Below, piece after piece: positions 56,447 through 64,000 of a stretch of 64,000 bases of DNA. Each line of letters opens with the position of its first letter. Position 1 is the stretch's first letter. This DNA comes from Isoetes taiwanensis. Lineage: Eukaryota > Streptophyta > Lycopodiopsida > Isoetales > Isoetaceae. The translations under genes were made by a program, and so were the position numbers. The notes under the pieces were generated by a model, which was given only the letters and a program-made list of their open reading frames with translations, did no database searches and was not told the origin of the DNA. The stretch is taken from NCBI GenBank assembly GCA_021234155.1, contig JAJEKV010000051.1:6238761-6302760 (forward strand), written 5' to 3'.

Positions 56447-57242
56447 TCATCATAAACAAATTGCGTTCGAATCTATTTCTCAAGAAGGGTTGGGAATTGT
56501 GGGCTGCCACTCTTAAGGATCCAGACCTGTCAAAACAGAGAATGCAAAGAAAGAACGAGTTTAAACCAAACCTACAGAAACCTATTCTAGACTGAGATTG
56601 AATTGCATTGGAGATCAAATTGTCGATTGCTAATATGGAATCCTGGAATTCCAGGGGGACATTCGTGATTCTCAGCCCCTGGAGAACAGCTTCCAGGCGG
56701 TGTGGCGAAGGCGCTCAACGTTCATCTCCTCCATCCCTTTCTCCAAAATTTGGACAATCACCACAACATATAGGTGAGTTCATTAGTCGTGAGATTCTCC
56801 AAGACCATTAAGAATCAAGTAAATATTGATATAGCAGTGATATATTGTCAAATTGAAACTTCTATTCTCATATATAATGGTTTAAATGGCAGTGGGTCAA
56901 CTGGATCAATTCTGGTCCATGGATCAGGAATGGTCCCCGGGACAACTCTAGTGTATTAGAAAAGCTAATCCAAAATAAAATGGTAACCTTTTCTTTGGTA
57001 AGTTGTTTGGGCGTGAACTTGAATTCTATGGTTCCTTTTTTTCTACTATGTGCAAATGTTGTTTCACGAATATTCACACTATATAGAATTCCGCTTGAAA
57101 TCTTATAGTATTTTGCGAATCTTGTTATACAGTATAGCAAATTTTGTACTTGCATACCCCACAAATGAGGAACTTTACGTACAGTGTAGATTAAGGAATA
57201 AGAGGTGAATATGCCTATCCAACGACTCTTGTTGCCCGGAGT

Positions 57243-57671
57243 CCCCCCTCCCCACCTCTTCCCAGCGTGTGAATATGTAGCACAATAACAGGGGGTTGTT
57301 TTTGTATTTTTATACTTTTTTTTCTAAGGTTTTTATATGATTTGATGACAGTATTTCATGAGACGTACTAATCGATACATCTAGAGTGCGCATACTCTCA
57401 TGATGCTTTTAGTGGCATTTTTCAATGGTTACACCTATGATTTCACAAACTATCCGAAATTGAACATGCAAGCATCGAACATAGTATTTTAGGGTTTCTA
57501 TTGTCCATGGTTTAGCTTCTATGTTTTTTTTGAGGCAGGGCAGGGGCCGCAAGGGCAGCGGTCTCGCTCGACTGGTATTGGAAGCCTAGTTTTGGGGCAC
57601 ATCGATGACGTTTAGGTACAGGGAAAGCATCGACCTGTTTTTTGAAAAAGGAGAACAAGAATCATATTGTA
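57243..57671. repeat. left arm of a long inverted repeat (57272-57392)
   Basis: 57272-57392 (AATATGTAGCACAATAACAG to CTAGAGTGCGC) is inverted relative to 61270-61388 over about 120 bp with substitutions. No target duplication is evident at the outer edges. The rest of the stretch has no gene. Confidence 0.65.
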
Positions 57672-57922
57672 GGGCAAAAGTATGCTGGTGGGTATCAAAA
57701 GCAGGCGTCCGGACACATGATGACAGCACTCATATAGCACCCCATATGGCAGCTTGTTTAAGGTGTTACTGGTACTAGCACATGGTAATTAGGTAATCAA
57801 TAGAAATATGTAACAACTCCAACTAATAACAAGTGGAATACTATGATAGAATAGTACATCCAGGGTGCTGATCTAAGTGCTGAGGCCGCGTTTTTTTGAT
57901 ACCCACTAGCATACTTTTGCCC
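57672..57922. mobile_element. MITE, 29-bp TIRs, 4-bp target duplication TGTA
   Basis: Left end GGGCAAAAGTATGCTGGTGG, right end its complement with one mismatch over 29 bp. TGTA is found on both sides (57668-57671 and 57923-57926). 251 bp, non-coding. The ends match the MITE at 996-1317 at most positions of the first 17 (GGGYAAAAGYATGYTRG). Confidence 0.8.
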
Positions 57923-58099
57923 TGTATCCTGTGTGGCCACCACAGCAACCAGACCTACTGAGCGATTTAGGCCTACGAATCCCCTTTGGTTTAGGGTTCT
58001 CTGATGTCAGGTGAGCATAATTTTCATATTCTGGTTTTCATGCATCCCTTGTTCTTAAAAAGCCATGGAATATAAAGAATCTCTCTTCTTATTTTTTTT

Positions 58100-58497
58100 T
58101 TTTTGAAGAACTGTGTCAGCAATATATTAAAAGAATGGTAACCATATCATGTTATTCTATAGCAGGATTGTTTACAGGTTTGTTCTATCAAATATGAAAA
58201 TATCATGGACAGCATTTGTGATTGCAGATACTTTGTTGTTCTACCTCCCTTAAATTCCTTAATTCTAGCAGCTTTCTATCTCTCATGCTTCCTTACATGA
58301 TAGGAGGGCCACTCTTCTTATTTTTTGCAGCAACCACATTATGGTATTCTGTAGCTTATTTACATGTTTGTTCTATCAATTATGAAAATATCATGGATAG
58401 CATTTGTGATTGCAGATACTTTGTTGTTCTACCACCCTTAAATTCCTTAATTCTAGCAGCTTTCTATCTTTCATGCTCCTTACATGATAGGAGGGCT
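58100..58497 (+). repeat. tandem duplication, period about 188 bp
   Basis: CATGGACAGCATTTGTGATT at 58204 recurs as CATGGATAGCATTTGTGATT at 58392. Both are followed by TAATTCTAGCAGCTTTCTAT and ACATGATAGGAGGGC. The upstream parts of the two copies differ more. Confidence 0.85.
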
Positions 58498-58894
58498 ATG
58501 TGGGTTCAAACCACATAGGAAAGAACCAAGCTCCAACAATTATGGGATTTATATCAGTTGGTATCAGTTGCCACAAGTATGGCAATGCAGCTCCGGCACT
58601 GTATGCGATGATGGCTCTTTGTATTTTGTGCTATTATCTTCGCATCCTTATCTGGTAGATGAGCATGAGTTGAGCATGCAGATTTTGAGATGCTAACCTA
58701 TTTGTTTCCAAGTTAGTATGTTTTTTGTGCTTCTAATTGTGTACATCTTTTAGCATTTTTGTATGCAGGTCTTTTATGTTGCATGCGAACATCAATATCT
58801 AGCATAATGTATTTGCTTCTATGGATTTTGTCGAATTTGCTCAGGACCTATCAAGTAAAGATTGGAAAGATTTGATCCACACTTGCAGGGGTTT

Positions 58895-59485
58895 CTCCAA
58901 TTTTCTCGCATTCCATGCTGAAGAATGATTCTCAACCTATTTTGAACCGTAAAACGTCATTGGATGTCATAAGCACATCTTTACACTTGAATGCTGCAGC
59001 TCTAAGAACTATTGGTAGACCCTATGTGCAAATACATTTCAAAAAACATGCCTCAAGTCAATTACAAAGTTCTATGATTACCAAGGTAAGGATTAGCAGA
59101 TTACATTAGTTTTAAACCATGGATGTGTTGCTTTATTATAGTTCTCATTTACCTGGGAATGCATCGTGACAAATTTGTTGACCACTGCAGATCAGATCTT
59201 CAAGATGAGTCGTGTTTCAAACGACATACTTCTGAAGACTTCTTGGGGCCTTCTCCTTCTGAAGTTTTTCTAGCCTGGAGTTGCCATAAGGCAATCATAG
59301 GAGCTGGATTTGGTTCGTCGGAGCTGGATCAGATTTCCCCACAGGCCATCAGATTACAAAAGTTGGCTTCAATCATTGTCCAAAAGTTTTCTCCGCATGT
59401 GATCCGCAATGTCGATTCCTTAAAATATCTTACAAGGCTTTGCCTTTTGGCACAAACCTCTTCTAAAGGCCACAATTATAATTAA
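58895..59485 (+). other. two exon-like open stretches, unrecognised
   Basis: The first (58915-59084) reads LKNDSQPILNRKTSLDVIST and ends at a GT (CCAAG|GTAAGG at 59085). The second follows a CAG near 59190 and reads RSDLQDESCFKRHTSEDFLG, then SSELDQISPQAIRLQKLASI, to a stop at 59485. Splice-like edges and open frames suggest a gene fragment, perhaps captured by the element with inverted ends at 57272 and 61388. No family is recognised. The sequence 59486-59959 has no gene. Confidence 0.3.
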
Positions 59486-59959
59486 AGTTTCCTTTCACCT
59501 GGCGTAGAAATACAAGGGTTATTATCCTCAAAAATCCACCAAAAGGACTATCATTACATGGTGGCTTGTTCTTCATCTCCAAATCTATTTGTCCTCCTCT
59601 CTCTTCTGCATGTGGAGTAGTTGTAAATCACCCCTTGTTCTTTTGTGTGGACACGTTTCAAAGTCCACTTGGAATGGAGGTAAAGTCCATCACTTGGACA
59701 TGAGAAAAGTTCTAAATATTTGGATCAAACCATTATTGTTTGTGTTATCTTAGACAATATTGTTCCCTAAACACTTGTGCGTGAATGGAGTTTCTCATAT
59801 ATTTTCGAGAAGTTGTGTTTCTTTTGAAGTTGAAGTGCCTAGGTATTTACTAGGTATTTGTTTGTCTTCGTGTTATTGTGCTTTTTAGTAATTAATAATT
59901 TGGCCCATAAAGTTTACCTATGTTTGCTTTAGTTAGGGCCCGAAGGGCCCAAAATTTTT

Positions 59960-60450
59960 TTTAATATAACAATCAACACACAACTACCATTAACATTATT
60001 AACATAAACCATTGCATTTAACACATTTAAATTAAAATCCCCCTTAAACCCCCTTTGGTTTGGGTGCATATTCACACGGGGGGTTACGTAGGGCAGCGAG
60101 AGCCCTTAAAATATATTCACAGTACATGTACAAATTTAACACCATTAAGTACATTCTTTCAAACCTTATAGTATTTTGCAAACTTTAATATACAGTATAC
60201 AAAAACTTATACATGCATACCCCACAAACGAGGATCGCTATATACGGTCCAGATCTTGGAATAAAGGGCAAATATGCCCATCCGACAGCTCTCGTTGCCC
60301 GGAGTAACCCCCCGTGTGAATATGCACCAAAACCAAAGGGGGTTTAAGGGGGATTTAAATTTAAATGTGTTGGACCCAATGGTTGTGTTAATTAATGTCA
60401 ATGGTAGTTATGTGTTGGTTGTTAATGTCAATAGTTGTTATGTGTTGGTT
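59960..60450. mobile_element. foldback/long-TIR MITE
   Basis: The left arm (about 59960-60088) and right arm (about 60303-60440) are inverted copies over roughly 125 bp. They include GGTGCATATTCACACGGGGG at the inner edge and AACACATTTAAATT, AACTACCATT further out. The centre (60110-60303) resembles 57080-57242 and the end of unit A. The right arm has an extra ~32-bp tandem repeat (TTATGTGTTGGTTG). Confidence 0.8.
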
Positions 60451-60645
60451 GTCATGTGTTGGGGGATTTAATTTTTATATCCAAACCAGAAAAAAACTAG
60501 AATTCATTTGAGGCTTTCATCACCTGTAGCTTTTGAATTTGCTCACAATAAAACAAATAGAACATAAGTAAAAGTTACCATAAAGATAGAGCAGATTGAT
60601 CCCATTATTCTGAAAGTCATAAAGTTTACAACACCCAACTGGAAT

Positions 60646-60834
60646 TTAACAGCAGCCTTTGGCCTCCATGGATTCTTGTGGTGAGAAACCAAAGTGGAAA
60701 CTTTTCTGCTTGTTAGTACAAGGATCTAGAAGCCTTGGAATTTGCTTAATAACTGCCTCAAAATCTAAAAATGCATGGTAATTTTTTGCAAGCTTCATTC
60801 GGAATAAGCCATAAAACAATATCCAATAGCGCAA
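60646..60834 (-). pseudogene. decayed LINE C-terminal fragment
   Basis: The minus-strand text ends with EAVIKQI after a Trp/Leu-rich stretch, like the end of LINE B ORF2 (EAVIKQIEYD). In-frame and shifted pieces resemble its VLWRIWKDKNNFIFN stretch. Too short and worn for more. Nothing is seen in 60835-61061. Confidence 0.35.
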
Positions 60835-61061
60835 TCCTGTATTAGTCAGCTGGTAGGATGTGAAAGCCTACCAAACCCGGCCGAAAAATTGCTGTTTTAG
60901 CATAGATAACTTAACCAAACATATCCATATCATACACTATCAAAAAGATCTCGGAGAGAGCTTTCCAACGCAATAAAAATCATCTCAAACAAAGCTCTGG
61001 ATCAAAAGTTATGATAAGAAATGTGTTGCCGGCGGGGAAACTGCATTATGCGCCCTTCAAG

Positions 61062-61259
61062 CCCTTCATGTGCCCATTATGCACCACACACACAAAAAGA
61101 GGGCTTTTGTTGTGAGCCATTGGTTGTTGACCATTGAAAAAAAAAGGCTAAAATCAATGGCCCTTCATGTGCCCATTATGCACCACACGCACAAAAAAGG
61201 GCTTTTCTTGTGAGCCATTGGTTGTTGACCATTGAAAAAAAAAAGGCTAAAATCAATGG
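61062..61259 (+). repeat. 99-bp tandem duplication
   Basis: CCCTTCATGTGCCCATTATG starts at 61062 and 61161. Each copy ends AAAAGGCTAAAATCAATGG. Copies are almost identical, so the duplication looks recent. Confidence 0.9.
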
Positions 61260-61269
61260 CTCAGAAATG

Positions 61270-61388
61270 GTGCACTCTAGATGTACGCATTAGTACATCC
61301 ATTTGAATACATCACGAAATCATAGGAAAACCTTAGTGAAAAGCGTACAAAAACACAAAGAAAACCCCCTGTTATTATGCTACATATT
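61270..61388. repeat. right arm of the long inverted repeat
   Basis: The inverted partner of 57272-57392. If both are ends of one element it would be about 4.1 kb and include the MITE, the 188-bp repeat, the exon-like stretches and the foldback element. From 61389 to 62459 I see no gene. Confidence 0.6.
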
Positions 61389-62459
61389 TGATATAGGTTG
61401 GTATCATGATCATCATCAGGTTGAGAAAGCTGTATATCGCGATGATGTTTGAAGAAAAGAAACATTACTGTAACGAGTTCAAGTAAGAACAACAAGATCA
61501 AATTGACATGTAACCTTCTGCACTATATTTTTTCCAGATTGACACGTAACCTTCTGCAACATATTTTTCCATTGGCTTCCTTTTGAATATAGTGTGCATA
61601 TATAGCCTACTTAAAACATACTTATGCCGGCACACCGGGGACCCGTTACTAGTCTGACTTAATGGACAAATCTTATGCATAAATTAAATAGTATGGGCTT
61701 ATCTGAGTCGTCATTCTTGAGATGCTTTGAAAATATTTCTCAAGTGTGGATAACTACATTATAAAATCTAGCAAATAAATTTATGTAGTGAATGCTTCAG
61801 TTGCTGTTTGATTTGAAATCATAATTTGTGCACCATGTATAATTGAAGTGCAGAATAATATTCTGCATGGTATATATCTAGCTCATAGGTCTACGAGATT
61901 GATCAGTTCTGATCAACTTGGCTTACGACGCAAGTTGAAATTCCTCTTCTAAACCTTTAATGCTGTAGATACAGGCAGGGTGAAGGGGGATGACCTTAAG
62001 AAATTCCATGACGCCTGCTATCCCTTGCAATGCAACCATCTAATGCTTGTTTTTTGTCTGTGGGTGCAGGTAACAGGATTTCTTACTCCCTGCTAGGTAT
62101 TTTTGAATGTACTAGAAGAAAGTGACAAGGACAATGGAGTCACATAACTATTTGAGTGCTATATATGTTCATTTGACAAGTTACATGTCATAAATTTCAT
62201 GTAAATTGGATCTGGTAACTATTTGCATTCTCAATATTTCACAGCTTTGATGGTAAGATTTGAAAGGTGATGAAAATCGGCATGGGTTTGGAGTAATTCT
62301 ATGAAGAGAGGTTCTGAAATATGCACAATGTTTTAGGAAATAGAATATATAAGTCTTAGATTTAAGACAACTGTATACAAAGGTTTCAACAGGAGATTAA
62401 TGGCAGAAAGTTGCTCATGTAAATAGATGGAATTATCAGAGTTTTGATAAAATATAGCC

Positions 62460-64000
62460 ATGGTTTCATCCCATGATGCATGTATAGGAACAACATTCAT
62501 ATTAACAAAGTTCTTGTTGGTTGGCCAAAGTGTTTTGCATTATGGACGCTTGATGAGGTTGTGCCTCCTTGTATTGCTGATTTTCCTTGGAAGGTGCTTC
62601 CTCATGGGAAGGCTACTAACTTCTTGGTATTCCTGTGGGCATTCATATTTCTACCTCCGATGCTTGGGATATTATCATAGAAGGGCTGCGAAAGCATTTG
62701 TTTTGGTGGAATACTGCTAAGCTCCCTCTGTCAGCGCGAATAACTGTTGCTAAGCATGTTTTAAGTAATTCCCACATCTATATGGCCTCTGCCCTGCTGG
62801 CTTCTCAGTCAAAATTTTAGGTGATTGTTACCATTGTCCGTAATTTTATTTGGGGTGGGAATGAGGAGCATGATGTGGTCAAGGTTGCATGGTCCAAATA
62901 CACTAGGCCAAAATTTGCAGGTGGTTTGGGTATGACAGACTTCCATCTACAGAGTAAGATTCTGATTTCTAAGTTCATTTGGAGGATCCTTAAGGATATG
63001 GTTGACTCACCTGGAGTGCGGTTGGTGAAGCAGTCACTTGGTCATTGTGTTCCTGTTGGGAAAGCTTCGTTAAGACCTCTTCTTCCTTGGAGTCTCTTTT
63101 ATCAGCTATGCCCTTTTCCTAATGCCTCCCCATTTTTGAAAGGCTTGTTGGAGTCTTGGGAGACAGTACGGAACTTATTTCGTATTGATCTTGTTGCATG
63201 TCATCAGTTGAGTGCCCCTTGTTGGTGGATACCTGTGGAAAATAATCTCCCACTTTGTGCCTCAGTTCATCCATTAACTCAACGGCGCTGGAGGTTAGCA
63301 GGAATCTTAACAGTTGCAACATGGTATGATTCTGGCGAGTTAGCGACTTGGCAAATCTTTCAAACAAAATTCTTATTGTCTCGATGGGATAGACCTATTT
63401 GGCAAAAGGTTGCTAGTACTCTGCCATTGGTTGTTCCAGAGGCTATCGAAGGGTGCATGTGGGTTTCCCACCAGAGTGTTCATGAGCATAGGCTTGTGAA
63501 CTCTATGTATAGGCTGCTTGTCAATGGTGATATCCTTCTGCCATCCACTAAGTGGTCTCTTCAGCTCTCACCTCCTAGTTGGAGACGTATGTGGACTTGG
63601 GCTTGGGATAAACTACTCCATCCTAAGGTGTGCTTTGGTGCTAGATTCTTCACAGATGCCCTCGGGTGAATGTGCTTGTCCACAGATTTGATCCTCGAGT
63701 GTCAGCACTCTGCCCACTGTGCAAGCAAAGGGATGAGACCATTGAGCATTGTTTCTTTTTATGTGATCATCTCCAGCCAATTTGGTCTTGGCTGTTTTTT
63801 CTTTTTCATGTGACATTGACAAGTCAACAAGTGCTTCTGGATATTTATCCGGATACTTGGAATAAGGTGCGGAGTCAAGCATTTCATTTGGCATCAGGAT
63901 GGTTGCTATGGTCCATCTGGAAGCGCAGAAGATTGTGTATCTTTCAGGGTTTGGATATTCCTCCTGCAGTAGTCCTCCAGGACGCACAAGCTAGAATCGC
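62460..64000 (+). pseudogene. LINE ORF2, C-terminal part (thumb to zf-RVT), partial at window edge
   Basis: The plus-strand text is the post-RT part of a plant LINE ORF2 unlike LINE A and LINE B. It reads KLPLSARITVAKHVLSNSHI, a TAG at 62818, then RNFIWGG, KYTRPKFAGGLGMTDFHLQS, ILISKFIWRIL, a long linker with WIPVENNLPLC, and KVCFGARFFTDAL. A one-base loss near 63665 shifts the frame. The zinc cluster then follows, CPLCKQRDETIEHCFFLCDH, and LLWSIWKRRR toward the window end. The first part (62460-62720) is also split between frames. It is a dead copy whose 3' end is outside the window. Confidence 0.88.

Larger units (their letters stand above)
41530..56744 (-). mobile_element. LINE B, full-length L1-like retrotransposon, interrupted (unit B)
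   Basis: Flanked by AAAATTTGGACAATC at 41515-41529 and 56745-56759, the same target duplication as in unit A, so the LINE inserted before the segmental duplication. The body is 41530-48049 plus 56451-56744, with the 8.4-kb element between. The LINE itself is about 6.8 kb. The poly-A tail shows as poly-T at 41530-41538. Confidence 0.93.
37366..57242. repeat. unit B of the tandem segmental duplication
   Basis: Second copy of the unit described at 21458-37365, with the same boundaries in sequence (GAAAAAATGATATCG at the start, GTTGCCCGGAGT at the end). Private to unit B is the 8,397-bp TIR element at 48050-56446. Without private insertions both units are close to 11.4 kb. Confidence 0.92.

Overview
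This is a plant nuclear window dominated by transposable elements. Evidence for a land plant: a three-exon SBP-box (SPL) transcription-factor gene with an intact miR156 target site, short GT-AG introns, and short runs of plant-type telomere repeat (TTTAGGG). Plant L1-like LINEs, Ty1/copia and Ty3/chromovirus fragments and several MITE types surround it. I cannot name the species. A non-flowering land plant with a large repeat-rich genome is a guess.

Layout. 1-6.3 kb: decayed retroelement debris, with two copies of a Ser/Asn/Gln-rich gag-like stretch, a coiled-coil-like ORF broken by a frameshift, a chromovirus pol end, and three copies of its ~440 bp LTR, two of them in inverted orientation. 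A MITE with a 4-bp target duplication lies at 996-1317. 6.3-13.7 kb: non-coding DNA with tandem and inverted repeats and two hairpins of note. 13.8-16.9 kb: the SPL gene, the only clear conserved host gene. 17-21.4 kb: non-coding, with a GC-rich nest of inverted repeats.

21,458-57,242 is a tandem segmental duplication. Unit A (21,458-37,365) and unit B (37,366-57,242) each carry a copia fragment, a 5'-truncated LINE ('LINE A', with a TTCTA-repeat tail), an AT-rich spacer and a two-ORF L1-like LINE ('LINE B') with the same 15-bp target duplication. Each unit also has a private insertion inside LINE B. Unit A has a 3,837-bp TIR transposon (8-bp duplication) carrying a six-exon Nudix hydrolase gene. 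Unit B has an 8,397-bp TIR element (48,050-56,446, 4-bp duplication TCAT) of a type I do not recognise. Each unit shows the empty site for the other's insertion, so the ends are well defined.

The 8.4-kb element is the most interesting object here. It holds two tandem paralogous small-protein genes with matching promoters, a broken DUF8039-like gene, and a long intron-containing gene, now frameshifted, with a ParB/sulfiredoxin-like segment and a methyltransferase-like motif I. Its non-coding parts carry many copies of a palindromic GATCGCG-nn-CGCGATC-like motif, including seven tandem units (34-36 bp spacing) inside intron 1 of the ParB-like gene. I saw this motif nowhere else in the window. 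No known transposase is visible.

57.2-64 kb: MITEs, a long foldback element, tandem repeats, exon-like fragments and, at the right edge, the 3' part of another LINE.
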